64,000 nt of DNA, taken from the NCBI RefSeq assembly GCF_002135355.1, contig NZ_NEGE01000001.1, positions 234,264 through 298,263 on the forward strand, written 5' to 3'. Positions 18,550 through 26,633 of the stretch are shown here, in pieces. The notes under the pieces are model-generated. The model did no database searches and had not been told where the DNA came from. It saw only the letters and a program-made list of their open reading frames with translations. The position numbers and the translations under genes are program-made. The stretch comes from Acinetobacter sp. ANC 4169 (GTDB lineage: Bacteria > Pseudomonadota > Gammaproteobacteria > Pseudomonadales > Moraxellaceae). The first letter of the stretch is position 1. Every line of letters starts with the position of its first letter.

Positions 18550-20066
18550 TGTTACAAGGTTTTTTTGGAGAAGCAGGGATTGCTGGAAATAGTATTAAGC
18601 ACCAGCCGAAATTCTCAGTATTAGCTCCCACACAACAAAAAATAACGATGCAGATGCCACAAGGTATTGTTAGCGTAGTAATTGCTTCAGATATATCCCC
18701 TAAAAATGATATTAAAGCTTTTGGTATTGGCTATTTATCAAATAGGGAAGTCATCGTTCGTACACTTGCAGCACTTCAGTACACATATTCTGAAACTGCA
18801 ACAGATTTTGATTTGCTGCACCAATTATATTTTCTGATAGGTCGTGATGCCTTTCGCTTGGCAGAAGGACATTTTTGCTGTGTGCTTATCTATGATACAG
18901 AGGTGGTATTGGCTACAGGAAAAACTCCTGGTCCAAAACTCTATTATTATCAGGGGGAGCATGGGCAATTGCTCTTCGCATCGGAAATAGGCGCATTTCC
19001 ATCGGAATATCTTGCTCTAGTGCCGCATGATTCAAATTTTGAACAACATGCTCATTGCGATCCCACATTTACACCTTTTGTTCATGTACGGTCAGTATGC
19101 CCAGGCGAATTAGTGCTCCAAACATTGAACCCGCTCTCAGCACCGCAACGCATCAGCTATTATAGTCCTTTGCGGACTATTCAATACTCCGCAGGCGACG
19201 AGCATACAGCCAGTGAGCATCTTCGTACAATTTTACAAGATGCGGTGAACGCTATTCCTGGGAAGCATGCCATTTGCCTGGTATCTGGAGGATTAGATTC
19301 CAGCATTATTGGTTATCTTGCGAAACAACATTTTGAGTCCGTACGTTATTTGAGTATTGGAACAGCACAGCGCAATGAATTTGAACCTGCACGCTTATTT
19401 GTGGAGTCCATTCAAGGTAATTATCAGCAAATTGAATTTTCTGAACAAGACTTTCTGGTGAACCTTGCCGAAGTCATAGCTTTAGTCGAGCATAGTTATA
19501 GCACTTACCTTGAGTACCTAGTACCTGTTCATATTGCCCACAAGCACTTGCCACAAGATGCGGATGTCATATTGTCTGGCTATGGTTCAGATATTTTATT
19601 CGCAGGATTTGCAAAACCTCACAATTCCACCCACGATATTGCCAGTTTAATTCGAACGGAATATCAATCTACATATTGGGCCAATGAAGCTTCTCAGACC
19701 TTAGGATTTGCCCATGGCCTGCATGTAGCCTACCCCTACTTTGATAGCCGGGTTGTAGATTTAGCATTCTCTTTTAGCCCCCACCTCTGCCACATCAAAA
19801 AAATTGAAAAATTTATATTAAGACAGGCTTTTTCCAATGATATCGATGAACGTGTGGTATGGAGAAAAAAAGTAGGCGTTCATGAAGGCACTGGTTGCGA
19901 GGACTTTTTTTCGGCATATCTCACTTCATCAAGTGAACAGATCAATAGTCTTGAGTTACGCCAACGTAAAGACGTTTTTTGTCATCGTATCCTCGAAGAA
20001 ATCATGATTTTAGGCATTACCCCACAAAACATAAACTTTAATAAAATAAGGAGTTCTATTCTATGA
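18549..20066 (+). CDS. bls: Beta-lactam synthetase-like ATP-dependent cyclase
   Basis: This is an asparagine-synthetase-B-fold protein that adenylates a carboxylate. The PP-loop LVSGGLDSS (246-252) is intact. The N-terminal Ntn domain starts MLQGFFGE and lacks the Cys2 nucleophile, so it has no glutaminase; this is the hallmark of beta-lactam synthetase and CarA rather than AsnB. GTAQRNEFEPARLF, LEYLVP (Tyr323), SGYGSDI (344-349), Glu380 and RKKVGVHEGTG (Lys441) align with remembered BLS blocks, including its Tyr/Glu dyad and catalytic lysine. At 505 residues it is close to BLS (~513). It should close the four-membered ring of carboxyethylarginine. Confidence 0.88.
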   Translation: MLQGFFGEAGIAGNSIKHQPKFSVLAPTQQKITMQMPQGIVSVVIASDISPKNDIKAFGIGYLSNREVIVRTLAALQYTYSETATDFDLLHQLYFLIGRDAFRLAEGHFCCVLIYDTEVVLATGKTPGPKLYYYQGEHGQLLFASEIGAFPSEYLALVPHDSNFEQHAHCDPTFTPFVHVRSVCPGELVLQTLNPLSAPQRISYYSPLRTIQYSAGDEHTASEHLRTILQDAVNAIPGKHAICLVSGGLDSSIIGYLAKQHFESVRYLSIGTAQRNEFEPARLFVESIQGNYQQIEFSEQDFLVNLAEVIALVEHSYSTYLEYLVPVHIAHKHLPQDADVILSGYGSDILFAGFAKPHNSTHDIASLIRTEYQSTYWANEASQTLGFAHGLHVAYPYFDSRVVDLAFSFSPHLCHIKKIEKFILRQAFSNDIDERVVWRKKVGVHEGTGCEDFFSAYLTSSSEQINSLELRQRKDVFCHRILEEIMILGITPQNINFNKIRSSIL

Positions 20067-21715
20067 AATTTAGTGAATTATTACTAAAAGAAATTAAACG
20101 TCGTGGTATTAAGAGAGTTTTTGGAGTACCTGGGCGTGAAAATGCCAGTATTCTTTTTAACGAAGTTGAAGGGATTGAGTATATTACTGCTCGCGTTGAA
20201 TTTAACGCAGGAATCATGGCCGATTTCACAGGACGTATGACAGCTAAACCACAAGTCTGTTTTTCCACAATGGGGCCTGGTGCAACCAATATGACTACAG
20301 CTGTTGCATCTGCCATGCTTAACAAGTCACCCCTCGTATTTTTTTCCGCCCAGCTTGAACGTGGTGATATTTATTATAATCAAACCCATCAATGTGTCGA
20401 TCAAACCGCCATTATGGCTCCGATTACCAAGTGGTCTTATGAATTAAAATCCACACAAGAGCTTTCGCAAGTCGTTGAACGTGCATTTACACTAGCAATG
20501 ACTGAACCCGTTGGTCCAGTACACATTGCCATTCCAACAGATATGTTTAAGCAAGAAGTATCTGCGCCTGAATCTATAGATCAACCCATTAATCTAGAAG
20601 TAATTGTTCCAAACCACCCGCTACAGAACGATCAAATCATGCGGGCACATAATATTATATCTTCTTCAAATCAAGCACTATTTTTAATTGGTGCGGAATC
20701 TGTTCGTACTAACCAACATGAAGAAGTTATCAACTTCTGTCGCGAATGGAATATTCCCTACATGACTGCGGCAAATGCTAAGGGTGCTGAACCATTTAGC
20801 AACAAGCTTAACTACGGTTCAGCCAGTTGCTATATGGAAGGAATTATTGGTTACCCTGCACTCCCGGATATCTTCACAGACGTTGACACACTGGTTTGTA
20901 TTGGTTATCAATACGTTGATGATCTTTTACCCAAAATGTGGGCCTATGGCAAACCTAAGACCATTATCAATTTAGCAGCCACTCCAACCTTCAGTATTCA
21001 TGATAAATACTGCCCTGACCTTGAAATTGTCGGTCATAGCGGAGAAATTTTAAATAAATTGTCTGCATTAGGGATACGGCGCCAAGCTGATCGCGACATT
21101 GAACATATCAAGGACTATTACCGCAAAGCCTTGACTGATACCTCCATACGCAATGGTCGCTTAACACCACAGCAGGTTATTGCTCAGGTTAACCCTTATT
21201 TTGCAGAAGATGCTATTTGCATTACTGATATTGGCTATTATCGCCATCATGCTATTTTGCTTTCAGAGCCGACCAATACCTCACAGTTTTTCAGTGACAC
21301 TGGTTTGTCCAGCTTTGGTACAGGTTTGCCAAGTGCAATTGCGGCTCAATTAGAATTCCCTGAACGTCGTGTATTCCTGCTTTGTGGTGATGGAGGCTTC
21401 CATTCCGGTAGTTGCGATCTAGCTACGCTGGCACGTTATCAATTACCTGTTATTATTATTGTTATGGACAATTCTGCATTTGAACTCATCCACCTTTATC
21501 AACAGCGACATAACACCGACATCAACAGTGATATCGTTTTACTTGATAAAATTGACTTTGTTAAACTAGCCGAAGCAAATGGTTGTCAAGGCGTGCGTAT
21601 TGATTCCGTACAAGAACTTGCCAATGCGATTAGCAACCATGACCGTACCGGACCACTGGTAATCGAAGTGCCTATGCGATATGGTGAGCATGATAAATTC
21701 CGTGAATCTTTCTAA
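20063..21715 (+). CDS. ceaS: N2-(2-carboxyethyl)arginine synthase-like ThDP enzyme
   Basis: CeaS joins glyceraldehyde 3-phosphate to L-arginine, the first committed clavam step. This 550-residue protein has the three-domain ThDP layout with catalytic Glu46, the GDGG motif (442-445) and Asn470. It also shows CeaS-specific blocks: VFGVPGRENASILF (19-32), NQTHQCVDQTAIMAP (106-120, His109), LNYGSASCYMEGII, TDIGYYRHHAILL and SSFGTGLPSAIAAQ. These match the Streptomyces enzyme far better than acetolactate synthase. AAGGAG precedes the ATG, which overlaps the bls stop in ATGA. Arginine as substrate is inferred from family and context. Confidence 0.9.
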   Translation: MKFSELLLKEIKRRGIKRVFGVPGRENASILFNEVEGIEYITARVEFNAGIMADFTGRMTAKPQVCFSTMGPGATNMTTAVASAMLNKSPLVFFSAQLERGDIYYNQTHQCVDQTAIMAPITKWSYELKSTQELSQVVERAFTLAMTEPVGPVHIAIPTDMFKQEVSAPESIDQPINLEVIVPNHPLQNDQIMRAHNIISSSNQALFLIGAESVRTNQHEEVINFCREWNIPYMTAANAKGAEPFSNKLNYGSASCYMEGIIGYPALPDIFTDVDTLVCIGYQYVDDLLPKMWAYGKPKTIINLAATPTFSIHDKYCPDLEIVGHSGEILNKLSALGIRRQADRDIEHIKDYYRKALTDTSIRNGRLTPQQVIAQVNPYFAEDAICITDIGYYRHHAILLSEPTNTSQFFSDTGLSSFGTGLPSAIAAQLEFPERRVFLLCGDGGFHSGSCDLATLARYQLPVIIIVMDNSAFELIHLYQQRHNTDINSDIVLLDKIDFVKLAEANGCQGVRIDSVQELANAISNHDRTGPLVIEVPMRYGEHDKFRESF

Positions 21716-21763
21716 CTTTACACTCTGATAAAATACTCACTGAAGATTTGAGAAAAGCCTTAT

Positions 21764-23059
21764 ATGGAAAAAGTATTTGATAATTTAGGCATCTATCTGG
21801 ATGAACATGCTGAACGACCAGTAGAACAAGATTTAATTTATTTTGAGCGTGTAGACAATGGTGAATCAATAGTCCTGCGTAACGATCTTTCTTGTCAACC
21901 TAGCGGCATTAAAAGTTACTCAGCACATATTGGTATATGTAAAGAAGGTTCTGCTGACTTCACTCTAATTGTTCTGGATAAGCCAGGTCTGGGGAAAGCT
22001 GTCTATACTCGCAGCCTAAGTTGCAGTGATGCGGTACGTTTTGATAGGGAAAATACCCGTGTAGGTAATATCCAGTCACTATGCGTTATTAGCAAGAATG
22101 CTAACGTATTCACACCTTCTGCCAAGCAAGATATTCTTCACATTGCCCAACAGGTGGAAACTGTAACTGGGGTTCCGATAACCCAGCAGTTAATTTCATG
22201 CACAGGAGTAATTGGCGTTCCATTACCCATGGACAAAGTCGTGTCAGGGATTCAGTCTGCCTCAGGCAATCTTGAATATGGTCAGCTCGAAGCAAGTGCC
22301 AATGCTATTATGACCACTGACAAACAAGCCAAAATGGTTTCTGTTGAGTTTGATGGAATTCGTATAGCCGGGTTCTGTAAGGGTGCTGGCATGATTGAAC
22401 CGAACATGGCAACAATGCTCGCATACTACTTTACCAATGCGGTCATTCCGGCACAAAGGCTAGAAGCCATTCTTAAGCGTGCAGCCGATTTGACATTTAA
22501 TGCGGTTTCTGTGGACACAGATACCAGCACAAGTGACACAGTTGCAATTCTTAGTACCGCTGAACGTGAAATGTCTGAAAAAGATATAGAAAACTTTGAA
22601 CGTGCTTTAACAGCAATGTTCTTTAAGTCTAGCCGAGATATTCTTGGTCAGGCTGAAGGCGCCAATTCAGTGATTGAAGCCCAAGTATCTCTTTCTACCT
22701 CATTCGAAGATGCACGCGCATATGCCAAAAAAATCATCAACTCACCGCTGATCAAAACCGCTGTACACGGTAGTGACCCAAACTGGGGGCGTGTAGTTAT
22801 GGCAATTGGTAAACCAATGGAACGTAATTCGTTGGCAGAGATTAACCCGGAGCAATTGCGTATTAGTATTATGGACGAGGTCGTATTTAATTATGGTGCA
22901 CCACTACCATTACAATTAGATATTTTGTCTAATCGCATGCGAGCAGCAAGAACGGTACGTATCAAGGTAGAAATTGGCGCACCAGTTTACACAGCTAAAG
23001 CATGGGGCTGTGATCTAAGCGAAGAGTACATTCGCATTAATGCTGATTACACCACTTAA
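21764..23059 (+). CDS. ArgJ/OAT2-type N-acetyltransferase
   Basis: This is a self-cleaving Ntn hydrolase-fold protein like ornithine acetyltransferase. CKGAGMIEPNMATML (205-219) contains the Ala216-Thr217 cleavage and nucleophile pair. SVDTDTSTSDT, HGSDPNWGR and the C-terminal WGCDLSEEYIRINADYTT are canonical. At 431 residues it has about 40 extra N-terminal residues compared with ArgJ. Clavam clusters carry such a gene (OAT2), where it handles acetyl groups from N-acetylglutamate; here it may boost arginine supply or acetylate an intermediate. Its position directly after CeaS favours a pathway role over a second housekeeping argJ. Confidence 0.88.
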   Translation: MEKVFDNLGIYLDEHAERPVEQDLIYFERVDNGESIVLRNDLSCQPSGIKSYSAHIGICKEGSADFTLIVLDKPGLGKAVYTRSLSCSDAVRFDRENTRVGNIQSLCVISKNANVFTPSAKQDILHIAQQVETVTGVPITQQLISCTGVIGVPLPMDKVVSGIQSASGNLEYGQLEASANAIMTTDKQAKMVSVEFDGIRIAGFCKGAGMIEPNMATMLAYYFTNAVIPAQRLEAILKRAADLTFNAVSVDTDTSTSDTVAILSTAEREMSEKDIENFERALTAMFFKSSRDILGQAEGANSVIEAQVSLSTSFEDARAYAKKIINSPLIKTAVHGSDPNWGRVVMAIGKPMERNSLAEINPEQLRISIMDEVVFNYGAPLPLQLDILSNRMRAARTVRIKVEIGAPVYTAKAWGCDLSEEYIRINADYTT

Positions 23060-23765
23060 TCCTGAAGATGGAGAACTTGTGACAGTGGGCTTTGGTTCAC
23101 TCGTTCACAAGTTTTTTCCTTCATCCTTGGGTATTTCGATCTTTGAAACTCAAATAGATCAAATCCCATCTTCATTCGTTTCTCCTACTAAAATTGCATC
23201 ACTTTCCACCTTTTCATCTCACAGAAGTGCCGAGTTTTATGCGGGTAGATATTGTGCTCACAAGGCAATGCAGCAATTGGGTGTACAAGAGATTATCGAA
23301 ATTCCCCACGATAAAAATCATGCACCTATATGGCCCATAGGTTTAACCGGCAGTATTAGCCATAGTCAATACCGGGCTATTGCAGTAGCAGGATGGGCAA
23401 CACAAGTTTTGGGATTAGGAATCGATATTCTTCCCGTATCAGAAGATATTGACTTACGCCAATATCATCTTTTTTGCACCTCTCATGAACTGGAAGCATT
23501 ACAGAATTTTTTCGATATCCAACGCCACTTCAAAGGATTAACTTTGCTTTCAGCAAAGGAAGCAGCTTTTAAATGTATTTATCATACGACAGGGAAACGT
23601 GTTGATTTACGTACAATATCGATTTTATGGGAACCCATAGGCACAGGATTTACGGCATATAGTTCCTGTGCAGAACACATACGATTGTATGGAAATCAAC
23701 TCGTCGCAAATCAACATTTTTATACAGGCGTTTACTCCATTCACGCTTCTACACGTAACTCCTGA
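23040..23765 (+). CDS. Sfp/EntD-type 4'-phosphopantetheinyl transferase
   Basis: This transfers phosphopantetheine from CoA to carrier proteins. The magnesium motif GLGIDILPVSED (about 124-135) and LLSAKEAAFKCIY (about 168-180) are present, as is TGSISHSQYRAIAVA. At 241 residues the length fits the EntD-like branch. The frame opens at 23040, overlapping the end of the ArgJ-like gene; a GTG at 23079 preceded by GGAG is the more likely start. As last gene of the operon it presumably activates the carrier protein at 17459. Its 3' end overlaps the convergent SRPBCC gene by 25 bases. Confidence 0.85.
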   Translation: MLITPLNPEDGELVTVGFGSLVHKFFPSSLGISIFETQIDQIPSSFVSPTKIASLSTFSSHRSAEFYAGRYCAHKAMQQLGVQEIIEIPHDKNHAPIWPIGLTGSISHSQYRAIAVAGWATQVLGLGIDILPVSEDIDLRQYHLFCTSHELEALQNFFDIQRHFKGLTLLSAKEAAFKCIYHTTGKRVDLRTISILWEPIGTGFTAYSSCAEHIRLYGNQLVANQHFYTGVYSIHASTRNS

Positions 23766-24262
23766 AGTAACACTAATGTCGTCGCCAAATCTTTATGTGA
23801 TCCTTCACGAATATTTTTAATTGCCTGCTGCTCAATAGCACTTCCTACTAGCGGGATGTCACACTGAATATGCCAATTCAGATCCATAATACACTGCCCT
23901 TGTTCAGAGTCATCAATTAAAGAGGTTTTGCAACGAATTGATAAGCCCTTGGGTTGTTTCATCTGAATTTCTACCCAACCTTCCATTGTTTGCCAATCCC
24001 ACGCATATGTATGTGTAATTGTCCGGGACTCATCCCCTTTCATTAAACGGCGCATGGAGGCTGGTAATTTCAGCATTGGTGGCAGTTGATATTGACAGCA
24101 AATTTCAAAATATTGCGGCTTATCATGGCAACCAATAACCGTAATATTTTCATAACCGAGACGTTTATATTTAAGAACTGGAAAATCAGAATGCGTAAAT
24201 AATGCTCGCATATCACTTAATGAGACAGGAAAAATAACTTGATCTGAAAAAGATTTAGACAA
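23741..24262 (-). CDS. SRPBCC/DUF2505-like lipid-binding-fold protein
   Basis: The 173-residue soluble protein has the alternating pattern of a START/SRPBCC helix-grip domain, most like DUF2505 (N-terminal SKSFSDQVIFPVSLSDMRALF, middle HTYAWDWQTMEGWVEIQM). Such proteins bind hydrophobic ligands; some are cyclases or hydrolases. It faces the beta-lactam-type operon and overlaps the PPTase gene tail-to-tail. AGGAGT lies before the ATG. It may bind or protect the lipid product, but no catalytic residues are obvious, and it could be unrelated. Confidence 0.6.
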   Translation of the reverse strand: MSKSFSDQVIFPVSLSDMRALFTHSDFPVLKYKRLGYENITVIGCHDKPQYFEICCQYQLPPMLKLPASMRRLMKGDESRTITHTYAWDWQTMEGWVEIQMKQPKGLSIRCKTSLIDDSEQGQCIMDLNWHIQCDIPLVGSAIEQQAIKNIREGSHKDLATTLVLLQELRVEA

Positions 24263-24416
24263 AACATACTCCTTTTATTTTTTATTTTTGCAGCTTTTTA
24301 GAATCATCTATTTTAATAGATCATGTGTAGTAGCTCAAACCTGATCTGACAATTACCCGATTTTTGTTGTATCTGTCAGCTTAAATTTGAGTTAGTACAA
24401 TTTAGAAGAGTTTTGT

Positions 24417-24443
24417 CTTTTAAATCTTTGTGCAACAAAGCCG
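24417..24443 (+). mobile_element. Solitary right end of the IS5-type element
   Basis: The sequence CTTTTAAATCTTTGTGCAAC, followed by AAAGCC, differs at only two positions from the right end of the element at 11295-11320, including its terminal repeat. No other part of the element is present. With the remnant at 10765-11321 it brackets the whole biosynthetic operon, both right ends in the same orientation. Confidence 0.7.
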
Positions 24444-24670
24444 TTTTGATTTAGTGGTTGGTACTAAAGGACAAAAGTGGAAGAATGGAGGTAATTCTGG
24501 TCAAGATGGCGCGGTATTGGTTTTGCTACTATTTCGACTAGCGAGTTAGACATTACTGCAAAATATTAAGTGCAGAATAAAAAACCAAATTAGTGCAAAA
24601 AAAGCCGAAAATTTACATCTACCCTGCTTACACGTATTTATTTTGATTGCTTACATGAATTTAGATATTA
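24444..24670. other. Unassigned spacer with a gene fragment-like stretch
   Basis: A plus-strand stretch from about 24449 can be read as DLVVGTKGQKWKNGGNSGQD before stopping. It has a coding-like glycine-rich texture but no start and no family I recognise. It may be the truncated end of a gene cut by the neighbouring IS or integrase event. The rest is AT-rich and featureless. Confidence 0.35.
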
Positions 24671-24673
24671 AAA

Positions 24674-24704
24674 AACCACTTAGGATTAGTACACGTAAGT
24701 GGTT
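24674..24704. terminator. Hairpin beside the tRNA fragment, likely native tRNA terminator
   Basis: AACCACTTA and TAAGTGGTT form a nine-pair stem with A and T runs. On the minus strand it follows the 3' end of the tRNA fragment by nine bases, where a tRNA terminator would be expected. Confidence 0.65.
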
Positions 24705-24712
24705 GTTTTATA

Positions 24713-24760
24713 TGGTGGGCCCACACAGACTTGAACTGTGGACCAACGGATTATGAGTTC
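24713..24760 (-). other. Integration (att) site: 3' fragment of tRNA-Ile2(CAU)
   Basis: Read on the minus strand, these 48 bases give an anticodon loop with CAT, the variable loop, a complete T arm (CCACAGTTCAAGTCTGTG) and acceptor strand ending GGGCCCACCA. The 5' half of the tRNA is absent; AT-rich DNA follows. The GGGCCCA acceptor and loop fit tRNA-Ile2(CAU), whose anticodon C is modified to lysidine, more than tRNA-Met. Beside a tyrosine integrase this is a classical attachment-site duplicate. The retained 3' half means the mobile element lies to the right and the original chromosome to the left. Confidence 0.8.
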
Positions 24761-24911
24761 TTACTTCACTATATTTATTAGCGTTTATTAGAGTTGCTAT
24801 ATTGCTTTAATTTAATGATATACATAGAATTATAAAAACACCCAATCTATTTTGAGTTGATAATAAAATCTTAAAATTGATTCTATCTGCTACCTATTTG
24901 CTACCTTTTTT

Positions 24912-26180
24912 ATGACAACTACAATATTTAAATTTACAACAACTCGACTTGCACAATGCACCTGCCCTTCTAAAAAGGATTATGTGATTTATTGGGATGA
25001 ATTAGTGAAAGGATTAGGCTTAAAAACTTACATCTCTACTAAAAAATCATTCCTATTTCAGTCTCGTTTAGGTGGTAAAGTCATCAAAATAAGTATTGGT
25101 TCATTTCCAAGTTGCACGATTGATCAAGCACGCCAAAAGGCTAAGGAACTTGATGTAATGTGTCTAAATGGGATTGATCCACGCCTAGAAAAAAAGAAGT
25201 TAATTGCTAAGAATGAGCATGAGGCTAGGGAGAATAAACGCAAAAAATTAATATTCAACGATATTTGGGAAGCATATCTTATTGCAAACAAATCACGATG
25301 GAGAGAGCGAACTTATAATGATCATATTCGTTTAGCATCTGGTAATAAAGAAATCAAAATTGGTAAGCGTTCAACTTTATCCAAACCACAGCCTATTTAC
25401 GCTCTTTTAAATATCCCTGTTAGTGAATTAAATGCCATCACGTTAAAGCAATGGTTAGATGAAGAAAATTCTATTCGTCCTACCTCCGCTTCACTTTCAT
25501 TTCGCTTAGTTAGAGCATGTTTAAATTGGTCAGAAGAGCAGATTTTATTTGCTGGATTATTACCAGATAAATCCATTCACGCGAAAATAGTTAAACAATC
25601 TGTCGCGTCCATCAAAGCTAAGAAAGATAGCCTACAAAAGGAACAGTTACCGTCATTTTTCAAAGCAGTACTAGCTCTTGATAACCCTTACATGACTGCT
25701 TATATTCTTATAACTTTAATAACAGGTGCACGCCGTAACGAGATTGCAAAACTTAAATGGAAAGATATTGATTTTAAATGGAATACTATGCACATCTCAG
25801 ATAAGATCGATGATGATGGTCGTACTATTCCACTTACTCCTTATGTCAAAAGTTTACTCACTGCATTGCATCGACATAATGATTATGTTTTCTATTCTGA
25901 GAGGTCATCCACGACCTATATAGTTGAGCCAACTAAAAGCCTTAAACTAGCAGCAAGGAATGCAGGTCTTGACGATTTATCTATTCATGGCTTACGGCGT
26001 TCATTCAAGACATTATCCGAATGGATTTCGCTACCTAGCGGCATTACTGCCCAGATTACTGGTCATAAACCTAGTGGCACAGAGGAAAAACACTATACTG
26101 TAAGACCTATAGACTTGCTCAGGAAATGGCATATTGAGTATGAAAACTGGATTCTTTCTCAAGCCAAAATTACCTTATAA
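24912..26180 (+). CDS. P4-type tyrosine site-specific integrase
   Basis: This 422-residue tyrosine recombinase has the DUF4102-type N-terminal arm-binding domain (GGKVIKISIGSFPSCTIDQA), a core-binding middle domain, and a catalytic domain with Arg in GARRNEIAKLKW (~273), HGLRRSF (His359, Arg362), GHK and the nucleophile Tyr395 in KHYTVR. All catalytic residues are present, so it may be active. It begins 150 bases from the tRNA-Ile2 fragment, the usual arrangement for islands using tRNA 3' ends. It reads toward the catabolic region. Confidence 0.92.
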   Translation: MTTTIFKFTTTRLAQCTCPSKKDYVIYWDELVKGLGLKTYISTKKSFLFQSRLGGKVIKISIGSFPSCTIDQARQKAKELDVMCLNGIDPRLEKKKLIAKNEHEARENKRKKLIFNDIWEAYLIANKSRWRERTYNDHIRLASGNKEIKIGKRSTLSKPQPIYALLNIPVSELNAITLKQWLDEENSIRPTSASLSFRLVRACLNWSEEQILFAGLLPDKSIHAKIVKQSVASIKAKKDSLQKEQLPSFFKAVLALDNPYMTAYILITLITGARRNEIAKLKWKDIDFKWNTMHISDKIDDDGRTIPLTPYVKSLLTALHRHNDYVFYSERSSTTYIVEPTKSLKLAARNAGLDDLSIHGLRRSFKTLSEWISLPSGITAQITGHKPSGTEEKHYTVRPIDLLRKWHIEYENWILSQAKITL

Positions 26181-26300
26181 TATTTTAATCTTTAAAGAAG
26201 GGCTCAGATGGGTCTTTATTCTAATAAATTAATACAATGATGAATGATCTCCAGATCATCTGATCCTTTATCATTCATCTTTTTACTTAAAATATATAAA

Positions 26301-26551
26301 TCAGAATTTAAAATCATATTTTGTCAAAATATCGAACTTCATCATAATCCTTACCAGTTTCAGCATCATAATTAATATAGAGCAGTTGAAAGCCTAAACC
26401 TTTCAGGTGGTTGTTGCTGAACATTGTAATTTAAGACAATATCCCGCTCAATTTCACGGTTATCTTTGCCTGCTGTCTTAAGGTTTTCACCGTAAATATA
26501 GCAATAACCAATATCGAGGTCCGGAATAATAGCATCGAGCTTATATTTCAT
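26301..26551 (-). pseudogene. C-terminal remnant of an OprD-family porin
   Basis: On the minus strand from 26551 the sequence reads MKYKLDAIIPDLDIGYCYIY and continues GENLKTAGKDNREIERDIVLN, then after a frameshift GLGFQLLYINYDAETGKDYDEV, and after a second frameshift YDFKF with a stop at 26301. This is the last three beta strands of an OprD-type outer-membrane channel with its terminal phenylalanine. About 340 N-terminal residues are absent. It is a decayed fragment left at the island boundary, not translated usefully. Confidence 0.78.
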
Positions 26552-26633
26552 ATTTAGATAATATAAATTCTCATCCTTTAGTTTCGGATACAGTAACCGA
26601 AGGATTTAAACCATATCAAGTTGTTTTAGGTAT

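Noticed and set aside
18549..20066. Lasso-peptide cyclase or asparagine synthetase
   Set aside because: No precursor peptide or protease gene nearby, no Cys2 glutaminase, and BLS-like C-terminal motif RKKVGVHEG.
20063..21715. Acetolactate synthase for branched-chain amino acids
   Set aside because: CeaS-specific blocks (HQCVDQ, DIGYYRHH, LNYGSASCYMEG) and neighbouring BLS/PAH homologues fit carboxyethylarginine synthase better; no small subunit gene.
24713..24760. Complete tRNA gene
   Set aside because: Only the anticodon-to-CCA part is present; the D arm and 5' acceptor strand are missing.
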